Shown: positions 1-5,839, numbered from the stretch's first letter. The stretch: 6,318 bases of DNA from Candidatus Pullichristensenella stercoripullorum (GCA_018712885.1 DVGE01000156.1:1-6318), one strand, 5' to 3'. A program made the numbers and translations. Notes: generated from the sequence alone by a model not told the origin.

Positions 1-678
1 CAGGGCTATACTTATACCTTTGGTTATGCTCCCTATGCTTCGGATTCTTCAGCAAAATTGGCGGAAGTTGTAAATTGGCTCAACGAAAATGGATACGATT
101 ATTCGAAAGCTGCAATTCTCTATGAGGATACGTCTGTGGGATCATCTTATGCGGACGGATACCGCGAGAAGGCGGAGCAGATCGGTCTAGAAGTGGTGTA
201 TGACAAGTCCTATCAGGCGAATTTGACTGATGCGAGTTCCATTGCGCAGGCGATCAAGGCAACCGGAGCGGAAGTGATCCTGGGTTCAATGGTTGGACAG
301 GACAGTAAAACCATCTCAGAGGCGTTTGCCGCCATTGATTACCATCCGCTGTGGCTGGGAGTCTCTGCACTTTTGTCCTATGGAGAAACGATGGGCGAGG
401 CGTGCAACGGGCAGATGGCGACCACGAACTGGAGCGCGGACACATATGTGATGGATAATAATCCAGAATATGCGCAGTTGCGCAGCGATTTCGAAGAGCT
501 AAGTGGACATTTTGTGGCGGAGAAGACGGGTTCTACCTGGTGTATTCTGGATATCATCACGCAGGCCATTGAGATCGCGGGAACTACGGATCCAGAGGCA
601 ATCCAGCAGGTGCTGGCTACGACGACCTTTGATACTATGACTTCTACTGGAAAAGTGAAATTTGACGAGACGGGCTAT
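1..678 (+). pseudogene. Branched-chain amino acid-type ABC transporter substrate-binding protein, fragment
   Basis: This is the substrate-binding part of the fused frame. In this family the lipoprotein or periplasmic protein captures a ligand, classically Leu/Ile/Val but also other amino acids or amides, and delivers it to a LivHMGF-type importer. Visible family features are the inter-lobe segment AAILYEDTSVGSSYADGYREK at residues about 34-54, the EVVYDKSYQANLTDASS segment typical of the second lobe, and GKVKFDETG near residue 217, which normally lies close to the C-terminus. The signal peptide and first lobe would lie left of the window, and the native C-terminal end after FDETG is replaced by transposase sequence. 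No permease or ATPase gene of the importer is present on the right. The ligand cannot be told from this fragment. Confidence 0.75.
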
Positions 679-1218
679 CCAGAATTCCAAGTGATCACAG
701 CGGATGCGGGCTACAAAACGCCATGGATCTGCAAACAGATCTTTGACAGTGGAAGGATACCCTCGCTTCCCTACAAGCGCCCCATGACCAAGAAAGGGGA
801 CCTGCCGTGGTATGAGTATGTATACGATGAATATTACGACTGTGTCCTGTGTCCACAGGACAAGGTTCTAAGTTATGCCACCACCAACCGCGAAGGATGC
901 CGGGAGCACAAGAGTAAAGGCTACATCTGTCAGGGCTGCCCTGTGCGGGAAAGATGCACGCAAGACCGGCAGCACGCGAAAACCGTGACCCGGCATATCT
1001 GGCAGGACTATCAGGAGCGCGCGGAGGATATTCTGCATACTCCGCTCGGCAAAGCGACCTACGCCCTGCGTTCGCAAACAATCGAGCGAGTCTTTGCGGA
1101 CGCCAAAGAGAAACATGCGATGCGATATACGCCTTATCGAGGGCTGACCGCGGTTACCGCCTGGGTCAAGCTCAAGTTTGCTGCGATGAATCTCAAGGAA
1201 CTCACCCTCCACAAATAG
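1..1218 (+). CDS. In-frame chimera: ABC substrate-binding protein fused to IS1182-type transposase C-terminus (5' partial)
   Basis: The frame is open from base 1 to the TAG at 1216-1218, about 405 codons, with no start inside the window. Residues 1 to about 225 read as a type 1 periplasmic-binding protein of the LivJ/branched-chain amino acid class. From about residue 226 the protein becomes the C-terminal half of an IS1182-family DDE transposase. The two halves have unrelated functions, solute capture outside the membrane and DNA transposition in the cytoplasm, so the fused product is unlikely to do either job well. The substrate-binding part lacks its normal last strands. The transposase part lacks its N-terminus and first catalytic aspartate. 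I infer a broken locus from IS insertion plus deletion, or a metagenomic assembly join at a repeated element. The continuous frame is seen directly; its biological reality is uncertain. Confidence 0.75.
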   Translation, partial: QGYTYTFGYAPYASDSSAKLAEVVNWLNENGYDYSKAAILYEDTSVGSSYADGYREKAEQIGLEVVYDKSYQANLTDASSIAQAIKATGAEVILGSMVGQDSKTISEAFAAIDYHPLWLGVSALLSYGETMGEACNGQMATTNWSADTYVMDNNPEYAQLRSDFEELSGHFVAEKTGSTWCILDIITQAIEIAGTTDPEAIQQVLATTTFDTMTSTGKVKFDETGYPEFQVITADAGYKTPWICKQIFDSGRIPSLPYKRPMTKKGDLPWYEYVYDEYYDCVLCPQDKVLSYATTNREGCREHKSKGYICQGCPVRERCTQDRQHAKTVTRHIWQDYQERAEDILHTPLGKATYALRSQTIERVFADAKEKHAMRYTPYRGLTAVTAWVKLKFAAMNLKELTLHK

Positions 1219-1332
1219 CGACCGTTCCTTCTTTTCCATCTGTTCTCTATCTTATCTCCTTCTTTTCTCTATACTTGTCTGTCAAAGAAGCCCCTTCGCT
1301 TTCTCGCAAGGGGGGCTTCTTTGACAGTCTGA
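676..1332 (+). mobile_element. IS1182-family insertion sequence, 3' fragment (truncated transposase and right end)
   Basis: The C-terminal half of a DDE transposase of the IS1182 family is visible. The second catalytic aspartate sits in the motif ADAGYKTPW (Asp codon 703-705). A cysteine cluster follows: CxxC at codons 841 and 850, then CxxCx5C at codons 928, 937 and 955. The catalytic glutamate lies in QTIERVFADAKEKHAMRYTP (Glu codon 1084-1086), and the terminal helix AVTAWVKLKFAAMNLK is typical. The first aspartate and the whole N-terminal DUF772-like region are absent, so the copy cannot encode an active enzyme alone. The left boundary is estimated from where the substrate-binding homology stops, within about 673-702. 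The right end is placed near the hairpin and GTCTGAGG at 1325-1332 by inference only, because no left terminal repeat is available for comparison. Confidence 0.7.
1279..1327 (+). terminator. Perfect 16-bp inverted repeat, terminator-like hairpin after the transposase
   Basis: CTGTCAAAGAAGCCCC at 1279-1294 is exactly complementary to GGGGCTTCTTTGACAG at 1312-1327, with a 17-base loop that can partly pair further (CCTT with AAGG). Read on the + strand, the GC-rich core AAGCCCC/GGGGCTT is followed by CTTT, and the mirror holds on the - strand, so it could stop transcription both ways. It begins 60 bases after the transposase stop. It may be the terminator carried by the insertion sequence or part of its right end. 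Confidence 0.65.
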
Positions 1333-1366
1333 GGCTCATCCCTGACGGATGGGCCCTTTCTTTTTC
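1333..1366 (+). terminator. Second hairpin with T-rich tail
   Basis: GGCTCATCC at 1333-1341 pairs with GGATGGGCC at 1347-1355 across a 5-base loop, with one G-U pair. CTTTCTTTTTC follows directly. This fits a Rho-independent terminator on the + strand, and it insulates the promoter at 1384 from transcription arriving from the IS side. Confidence 0.6.
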
Positions 1367-1383
1367 TTTCGCCGCCGGCGGGC

Positions 1384-1412
1384 TCGACAAAAACCGCGAT
1401 CTGTGCTATGCT
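1384..1412 (+). promoter_or_regulatory. Promoter of the SEC-C-family gene
   Basis: TCGACA at 1384-1389 matches the -35 consensus at five of six bases. The spacer is exactly 17 bases. The -10 is TATGCT at 1407-1412, preceded by TGC, an extended -10. The layout matches the promoter at 3302-3330 almost perfectly. A perfect palindrome CCGCCGGCGG at 1372-1381 lies just upstream of the -35 and may be an operator, though in GC-rich DNA this could be chance. Confidence 0.65.
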
Positions 1413-2421
1413 GTACGCAGAGAGGCTGGTGGACACATTGGGAAACGGATACATCGAATACCCGGAAGTGTGGAGCGCGCGCAGGACGCGCGAGCGCTTC
1501 CGCGCTATTCCCATGGACGACGCGCGCATTGATCTTGCGCGGAAGTACTTCCTGGCCATGGCGCATCTCTATTGGCTGATCCCGCTGCGCGACGCCTTTG
1601 CGATCATCGAGGCGCAAAGCCCCGGCGTTTTTACGCGGGAGGAACTGACGGCGTTCGCGCAGGTCGCCATGCACGCGGACACGGACTACTGCATCCTCGG
1701 CGTCGAGCAGCTTTTCGAGGGCGAACAGGAGACGCCTTTCGACGCGCGGCTGATCATCTACGGCTTTCTTCTGTCCGAGGACGCGGATGAGGAGCTGTTG
1801 CCCCGCATCTACGCCATGCAGCAGGGCAAGCCCTACTATGTGCCCGAGCGCGATGTGTTGCTGCGCTACGCGAAGCGGGGCTACATAGAGCCATCCGCGA
1901 GCCTGCGCGAATTGCGCGCCTTTCTGTTGGCCTGCTTTGCCGGCGACGCGGCCTTCGTTGGGAAAATACTGGAAATACTGGCGTTCCTGTCCAAGGCGGA
2001 CGAGGATCTCTCCGAGGCCATCAAGCTCTTTCTTTCCGCCTTCCCCGACGAAGCCCCGCCGCATGACAAGACGGTCGAACTGTTCGGAGACCTCTACGTC
2101 GATTTTCACAACAACCTGCAAATACCATGCAATCGCGGCCATTCGCCGAGATCGTTGACCGCGCTGCACGCCCCGGAAGGCGCGGCGCCGAGATCCATCG
2201 GGCTGGACGAGCAGACGCGCGAAGCGATCCGGCGCGGGGAACTCGACGCAAACGACTTGCGCAACATCATATTGCGCATGGAGCTTCCCAATGAAGCGCT
2301 TCGCCAGCAGCTCCTGCGGCAGCTCGACGAGACGGTCGCCTTGGCGCAACACCCCGCGCAGACGGGCAGAAACGACCCCCGCGGGGGCGGGAAGAAAGAT
2401 AAAAAGTGCCGCGGCAAATGA
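1408..2421 (+). CDS. SEC-C family protein with a degenerate zinc motif
   Basis: Up to 337 residues, mostly helical and with no signal peptide or membrane segment, so probably cytoplasmic. I recognise a Clostridia SEC-C-type family by three blocks: the core ARKYFLAMAHLYWLIPLRDAF (residues about 44-64), LYVDFHNNLQIPCNRGHSP (229-247), and a tail GRNDPRGGGKKDKKCRGK (320-337). The tail aligns with the SEC-C consensus, which has a zinc-binding CPCGSGKK followed by KKCC. Here the first Cys-Pro is deleted, two cysteines are Arg and only Cys334 remains, so zinc binding is probably lost. In SecA the motif helps binding of SecB and ribosomes; the role of this wider family is not known to me. The ATG at 1408 lies inside the predicted -10 box. 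GTG 1429, TTG 1438 (behind AGAGAGG at 1419) or ATG 1513 are therefore possible true starts, and the N-terminus may be shortened. Confidence 0.8.
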   Translation: MLYAERLVDTLGNGYIEYPEVWSARRTRERFRAIPMDDARIDLARKYFLAMAHLYWLIPLRDAFAIIEAQSPGVFTREELTAFAQVAMHADTDYCILGVEQLFEGEQETPFDARLIIYGFLLSEDADEELLPRIYAMQQGKPYYVPERDVLLRYAKRGYIEPSASLRELRAFLLACFAGDAAFVGKILEILAFLSKADEDLSEAIKLFLSAFPDEAPPHDKTVELFGDLYVDFHNNLQIPCNRGHSPRSLTALHAPEGAAPRSIGLDEQTREAIRRGELDANDLRNIILRMELPNEALRQQLLRQLDETVALAQHPAQTGRNDPRGGGKKDKKCRGK

Positions 2422-2491
2422 GCGCCGCCCCAGGCAAAGGCGGCCCGCCCGCGCGTCGCGCGGCGGCGGGGCGGAACGCTCCGGCGCTCAT
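2418..2491. terminator. Bidirectional GC-rich palindrome between convergent stop codons
   Basis: ATGAGCGCCG at 2418-2427 is exactly complementary to CGGCGCTCAT at 2482-2491. The intervening bases include a further nearly self-complementary block (about 2443-2472) centred on GCGCGTCGCGC. Each outer arm contains the TGA stop of one of the two convergent genes, at 2419-2421 (+) and 2488-2490 (-). There is no T-tract, so termination would depend on stem stability or Rho; it could also protect both mRNA 3' ends. Confidence 0.5.
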
Positions 2492-3201
2492 TCCCCCGCG
2501 TCCAGCCTCCAGCCCCAGTCGCCGTGGTAGATCATCTGGCGGGTCATGCCGCCGTCGATGCAGATGTTTTCCCCGGTGATGAAGCCGGCCTTGTCCGAGC
2601 AGAGGTAGAGCGCCATGTTGGCGATGTCGAGCGGGTCGCCGACGCGCCCGGCGGGCTGCTGAAGGGCGTCCGGGCCGGCATAGCGGCGAAAGGACGTGTC
2701 GATCCAGCCGGGCGAAATGGAGTTGACGCGCACCCTGCCCGCCAAACTCACGGCCAGCGCGTGCGTGAGCGCGGCGATGCCGCCCTTGGCCGCGGTGTAG
2801 CTCTCCGTTTGCGGCTGGCTCATGCGGTCGCGCGAGGAGGAGATGTTGACGATGGCCGCCCCGGGCGCGAAGTGGGGCAAAAACAGCTTCGTGAGGTAAA
2901 ACGGCGCGGTCACGCCCACGCGCAGGGCGTAGTTGAATTCCTCCCAGGTACATTCGTCGATGCCGCGCATGGGCGGCAGGGCGTTGTTGATGAGAAAATC
3001 GATGCGGCCGTGCGCGGCGATGACGGAATCGGCGAAACGGCGCAACGAGCCCTCGTCGGCGATGTCGCCGGAAAAGCCGCCCTCGCAGGGCTGTTTGTCG
3101 ATGACGCAGACGGCCGCGCCGTTTTGGCGGAATTCCTCGGCGATGCACTTGCCGATACCCCGCGCGCCGCCGGTAATGACAGCGACTTTGCCTGTGAACA
3201 T
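2488..3201 (-). CDS. Short-chain dehydrogenase/reductase (SDR), classical type
   Basis: A 237-residue soluble Rossmann-fold oxidoreductase, a little under the usual 250. Seen in order: the cofactor loop TGGARGIG (10-17); Asp35 at the end of strand 2, which in this family favours NAD(H) over NADP(H); the NNA strand motif (72-74); the catalytic Ser in NISSS (121-123); YTAAK with Tyr135 and Lys139; SPGWIDT (163-169); and the terminal ITGENICIDGG (208-218). The helix-4 asparagine of the catalytic tetrad, normally in a vN-x-tapF setting, appears to be Gly96 in RVGVTAPF. This is unusual and may alter the proton relay. The C-terminal tail is rich in Trp, Tyr and His. The start is fixed by GGAGG at 3210-3214, eight bases before the ATG. 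The substrate cannot be told from sequence, and no neighbouring gene indicates a pathway. Confidence 0.9.
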   Translation of the reverse strand: MFTGKVAVITGGARGIGKCIAEEFRQNGAAVCVIDKQPCEGGFSGDIADEGSLRRFADSVIAAHGRIDFLINNALPPMRGIDECTWEEFNYALRVGVTAPFYLTKLFLPHFAPGAAIVNISSSRDRMSQPQTESYTAAKGGIAALTHALAVSLAGRVRVNSISPGWIDTSFRRYAGPDALQQPAGRVGDPLDIANMALYLCSDKAGFITGENICIDGGMTRQMIYHGDWGWRLDAGE

Positions 3202-3209
3202 GCGTTTTG

Positions 3210-3214
3210 CCTCC
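3210..3214 (-). promoter_or_regulatory. Ribosome binding site of the SDR gene
   Basis: The - strand reads GGAGG eight bases before the ATG at 3201. This strong Shine-Dalgarno decides the start codon. Confidence 0.8.
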
Positions 3215-3222
3215 GTTCTCCG

Positions 3223-3251
3223 CGCGGAAGGACGCGCCTTCCGCGTTTTTT
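3223..3251 (+). terminator. Intrinsic terminator, + strand oriented, in the SDR leader
   Basis: CGCGGAAGG at 3223-3231 pairs perfectly with CCTTCCGCG at 3237-3245 across a 5-base loop, followed by six T (3246-3251). This is a textbook Rho-independent terminator for + strand transcription, yet no + strand gene lies directly upstream; the SDR gene runs the other way. It would stop antisense read-through from the SEC-C gene before the next + strand promoter. On the - strand the same hairpin sits in the 5' leader of the SDR mRNA, nine bases upstream of its GGAGG. Confidence 0.7.
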
Positions 3252-3270
3252 GTTCTATTCCCCCTTCCCC

Positions 3271-3301
3271 GCCGTTTTTCCTGCCCGCGGGGAAAAATGG
3301 C
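3271..3301. repeat. 11-bp imperfect inverted repeat abutting the -35 box
   Basis: GCCGTTTTTCC at 3271-3281 pairs with GGAAAAATGGC at 3291-3301, with one G-U pair, around a CCCGCGG-rich centre. It ends at the base before the -35 of the promoter at 3302. It may be an operator or an AT-rich upstream element; no regulator can be assigned. Confidence 0.4.
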
Positions 3302-3330
3302 TTGAAGAAAGCGAAAGGATGTGCTATGCT
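3302..3330 (+). promoter_or_regulatory. Promoter of the small unrecognised + strand gene
   Basis: TTGAAG at 3302-3307 (-35), a 17-base spacer, then TATGCT at 3325-3330 preceded by TGC (extended -10). The stretch TGTGCTATGCTGT is identical to that of the promoter at 1384-1412. Transcription would begin near 3337, which rules out the GTG at 3321 as start codon. Confidence 0.65.
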
Positions 3331-3362
3331 GTCTGCATCCCATGCGCATGGCCTGCGCGAAA

Positions 3363-3758
3363 ATGGCCACTCACAATATGCTTCCGTTTTATCTGCTCAC
3401 AGGGCTTCCCCTGTCCGGCTGCTGCCCGGAGGACGTGCTGCGATGGCTGGATGCCGGAATGGATGAGGCGGCGCTGGCGGCGGCCTACGCACAGGTGAGC
3501 AACCACGCGGGGCGGTTGCTCGACCTGCTCGAAGACGGCGGGCGCGACGCATGGCTCGCATACGCCTATGAACGTTGGGCGGAGGCGGAAGACGCCCTTT
3601 TCCTCCGCATCCTTGACATGCTTTCACAAGAAAACGCCGCCGGCGCGAAGCACGCTCTGTCCGGTGCGGGGCGGCGCTTTCTGGCCGCGCCCCTGATGCG
3701 GCGCAACGGCTATGTGGACGCGGGCGGGTGGCGGCGGACAGACGGGAGCCAAAAGTGA
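3363..3758 (+). CDS. Small helical protein of unknown function
   Basis: About 131 residues from the chosen ATG. I do not recognise a named family. The N-terminal segment MLPFYLLTGLPLSGCCPEDVLRW is followed by amphipathic helices rich in Ala, Leu, Glu and Asp (WLDAGMDEAALAAAYAQ, AGRLLDLLEDG, AYERWAEAEDALFLRILDML). The protein ends in a basic, glycine-rich tail. The hydrophobic LLTGLPLSGC stretch resembles a weak lipobox, but there is no basic N-region before it, so export is unlikely. In-frame ATGs occur at 3342, 3348, 3363 and 3378, none with a clear Shine-Dalgarno; the promoter at 3302-3330 only limits the start to about 3337 or later. It has its own promoter, so it is a single-gene unit. 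It converges on the - strand operon that ends at 3881. GC-rich third codon positions and the absence of stops support real coding. Confidence 0.6.
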   Translation: MATHNMLPFYLLTGLPLSGCCPEDVLRWLDAGMDEAALAAAYAQVSNHAGRLLDLLEDGGRDAWLAYAYERWAEAEDALFLRILDMLSQENAAGAKHALSGAGRRFLAAPLMRRNGYVDAGGWRRTDGSQK

Positions 3759-3761
3759 AGG

Positions 3762-3806
3762 GGATCGCCGCGCCCCCGATACACACTGCATCCAGCGCGG
3801 CGATCC
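3762..3806 (-). terminator. 12-bp perfect inverted repeat between convergent units
   Basis: GGATCGCCGCGC at 3762-3773 is exactly complementary to GCGCGGCGATCC at 3795-3806, with a 21-base loop. Reading the - strand, the stem is followed by CCTTCACTTTTGG, a weak T-rich run, so it best fits the end of the leftward MarR-MATE-Tox-PL operon, 75 bases after its last stop. On the + strand there is no T run. Confidence 0.45.
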
Positions 3807-3880
3807 ACTCGTCCGACCGACGATCGTTGCGGCATATGGGCTCGCCAATACACGGAAAGCCGCATGCGTTTGTGCATTGT

Positions 3881-4435
3881 CTATTCACAACACAGCCGGA
3901 CCAGTTTGGTGAACTTCACGCGGTCTGTCCGCATGATGATGACGTGCCCTGGAGCCACGTATTGAAAATACCATGCGACGTCGTCGCTGCCCGTTTGCGG
4001 GTCGATGAAGTATATCCTTCCCTTGAAGTTTTCCACCATGAACAGATGACCGTTGGCGCGGCTCAGCCAGTTGACCTTTACGATCGCCCGGCTGCCATCG
4101 CCATAAGCGCGCATTTGCCGCTTGATGTTTTCCTTCGCCTGCGTCTGCGTGACGGCGCTGCAATCCGTGATGATCTGTTTTTCAAAGACGGCGGGCCAGC
4201 CGTAGCGCCTGTTCATGTATGGCAGCATATCCGCGCCGCCGGGGATGTAAGGCTGCGCGACGACGGAATATCCCCTGCGCCGCAGCTCGTAAGCCATGAC
4301 GCATCTCTGGCAGTTCTCCATATAGGACGCCTTATGCGTGGAAAACAGGGGATCCGACGCTTTCAGGCAATCCTGAATTTCACTGGGGACCTTCATGCCA
4401 TTCTCACTGCGCTTTTCTTCGATTGGACAGAACAT
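3881..4435 (-). CDS. Stand-alone Tox-PL (papain-fold, glutamine deamidase-like) protein
   Basis: 184 residues, no signal peptide or membrane segment, so cytoplasmic or exported by an unknown route. It matches the Tox-PL (papain fold toxin 1) family. ENCQRCVMAYELRRRGY (40-56) holds the nucleophile, probably Cys42. GHLFMVENFKGRIYFIDPQTG (129-149) supplies His130 and Asp145, with Gln147 next to it. The end, RTDRVKFTKLVRLCCE, resembles that of Tox-PL domains fused to phage head-morphogenesis-type proteins in Clostridia. Family members deamidate or cleave protein glutamine side chains or peptides; the target here is unknown. The gene starts 18 bases after the MATE stop, with AGAGG (4446-4450) ten bases before the ATG, so it is probably co-transcribed and perhaps translationally coupled. 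A second ATG at 4396 (Met14) is possible. All three catalytic residues look intact. No immunity-like gene is adjacent. Confidence 0.8.
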   Translation of the reverse strand: MFCPIEEKRSENGMKVPSEIQDCLKASDPLFSTHKASYMENCQRCVMAYELRRRGYSVVAQPYIPGGADMLPYMNRRYGWPAVFEKQIITDCSAVTQTQAKENIKRQMRAYGDGSRAIVKVNWLSRANGHLFMVENFKGRIYFIDPQTGSDDVAWYFQYVAPGHVIIMRTDRVKFTKLVRLCCE

Positions 4436-4453
4436 ACGCCGAAAACCTCTTCT

Positions 4454-5833
4454 CTATTCTGCGGGCGCCGGTTGCTTCAGTTTTCTCAGCTCACCGGCGG
4501 AAAAAACGCATGCCAGGACAAAGGCCAGCGCGTCCGCGACCGGGCCCGACCAGAGCACCCCCTCAACGCCGATCAAGCGCGTCAGGATCAGCATGGCGGG
4601 CAGGATGAAGAGAAACTGTTTCGACATCGAAGTAATCGCCGCCTTGACCGGTTTCCCGATCGCCTGGAAAAAGACGCCGGCACACGCCTGCACGCCGTTC
4701 AAAAAGGTGAGCAGCAGATATATCCTGAAGCACTTCACGCCAAACTCCTCATAAAGCGGCGACTCTGTGCCAAACAGCCGCAGGAAAAACAGCGGGAAGC
4801 CCTCAAAGGCAGCAAAGGCGACGATGGCGACAATGGTCGCATATTTGCAGGCCTTTAGATAGGTCTCCCGCACTCGTTCGTTGAGCTTCGCGCCATAATT
4901 ATAGCCAATGATCGGCTGGCTGCCGCTGGCGATGCCGATCGCCACAGAAAAGATGATCATGCTGACCTTGAGGCAAAGGCCGAAGGTGGTCACGGGAATA
5001 TCCGGGCCATAGGGAGACAGCGCGCCGTAGCCTGCCAGCAGGTTGTTGGAGATCGCGGCGACGAGCGTGGCGGACAGGTTGTTGAAGCAGCTTGCGAACC
5101 CAAGGCTCATGATCCGCACGGTCGTCGAGGCTCTGGGGATGAAGCAGTCTTTCGACAGGCGAATATTCCTGAAGCGGAACAGATAGGCGGCATTAAAGCA
5201 AAGCCCCACAAACTGGCTGAAGATCGTCGCGATCGCGGCGCCTTCGATGCTCCAGTGAAAGCCCATGATCAAGAGCGGGTCGAGGATGGTATTGAGGATC
5301 GCGCCGATCATCATGGCAAACATGGCATAGCGCGGACTCCCGTCGGCGCGGATCACCGAGTTGATCGCCGTGCCGAGGATCACAAAGGGGAAGCCGACGG
5401 CGATGATCCGGCCATAGCGCAAGGCATACGGCAGGATATTGTCCGTAGCCCCAAACAGGCGGCACAGCGGCTCGATCAAAACGAACGCAAAAGCGCCGAA
5501 CGCAATTCCTGTGATGCTGGCGACAACGACCATATTGCCGACTGCCTGCGCCGCTTTTTTCGGCTCTTTTCGCCCCAAACTGAGGCTGTATACGGCTGCC
5601 AGGCCGTCCCCCAGCAAGCCGGACAGGGCAATGGCGATCGTAGCGATAGGCGCGATGATGTTGGTCGCGCCATTGCCGAGATAGCCGACGCCGTGACCGA
5701 TGAATATCTGGTCAACGATATTATACAATGAATTGATGATCAGCGAAATGATGCTGGGAATGGCGTATTTCCGCAGCAGAACGCCGACCTTTTCGCTGCC
5801 GAGCGGGTTTACTTTGAGCGCAGTGGTTTGCAT
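4454..5833 (-). CDS. MATE-family multidrug efflux transporter, MepA-like
   Basis: 459 residues, the usual length for bacterial MATE proteins, with about 12 hydrophobic segments in the inner membrane. These carriers expel cationic drugs, dyes or metabolites in exchange for Na+ or H+. Seen: the first helix IPSIISLIINSLYNIVDQIFIG (25-46) with conserved Asp41; RADGSPR (162-168); GAILNTILDPLLIMG (177-191); and a second-half repeat with GSQPIIGYNYGAK and the QAIGKPVKA loop. The N-half and C-half repeat symmetry is typical. The start is fixed by GGGGAG (5840-5845 on the - strand) six bases before the ATG. It lies 61 bases downstream of a MarR gene, with a palindromic operator in the gap, an arrangement like mepR-mepA of Staphylococcus. 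Substrates cannot be predicted; MepA-like function is inferred from layout and family, not shown. Confidence 0.92.
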   Translation of the reverse strand: MQTTALKVNPLGSEKVGVLLRKYAIPSIISLIINSLYNIVDQIFIGHGVGYLGNGATNIIAPIATIAIALSGLLGDGLAAVYSLSLGRKEPKKAAQAVGNMVVVASITGIAFGAFAFVLIEPLCRLFGATDNILPYALRYGRIIAVGFPFVILGTAINSVIRADGSPRYAMFAMMIGAILNTILDPLLIMGFHWSIEGAAIATIFSQFVGLCFNAAYLFRFRNIRLSKDCFIPRASTTVRIMSLGFASCFNNLSATLVAAISNNLLAGYGALSPYGPDIPVTTFGLCLKVSMIIFSVAIGIASGSQPIIGYNYGAKLNERVRETYLKACKYATIVAIVAFAAFEGFPLFFLRLFGTESPLYEEFGVKCFRIYLLLTFLNGVQACAGVFFQAIGKPVKAAITSMSKQFLFILPAMLILTRLIGVEGVLWSGPVADALAFVLACVFSAGELRKLKQPAPAE

Positions 5834-5839
5834 GGCGAT

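Noticed and set aside
1279..1355. Hairpins at 1279-1355 as a riboswitch or attC-like recombination site
   Set aside because: They are simple stems with pyrimidine-rich tails, best explained as terminators or an IS end; no ligand-binding core or integrase site is visible.
1336..2352. A 338-codon open frame on the - strand opposite the SEC-C gene
   Set aside because: It is rich in Arg, Gln and Val with no family resemblance, mirrors the GC-rich codon positions of the true gene, and has no ribosome binding site. The + strand frame has recognisable SEC-C family blocks.
2267..3370. A 367-codon - strand frame overlapping the SDR gene in another frame
   Set aside because: It shows an Arg/His/Pro/Gly-rich shadow composition, while the SDR frame has complete family motifs and a GGAGG site.
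2524..3498. A 324-codon + strand frame opposite the SDR gene
   Set aside because: It is the antisense shadow of the SDR gene (Val, Asp, Arg, Gly and His-rich) and resembles no family.
3397..3888. A 163-codon - strand frame with a Cys-rich start (CGFPCIGEPICRNDRR)
   Set aside because: The start looks briefly protein-like, but the rest is an Arg/Pro/Ala-rich shadow of the small + strand gene, and its start overlaps the end of the Tox-PL gene.
3881..4435. Third operon gene as MepB, by analogy with mepRAB
   Set aside because: The sequence has Tox-PL motifs (NCQRC, GHLF, DPQTG) and does not resemble MepB as I know it; only the operon position matches.
3728..4858. A 376-codon + strand frame opposite the Tox-PL gene and part of the MATE gene
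   Set aside because: It spans two genes with clear motifs on the other strand and shows no domain of its own.
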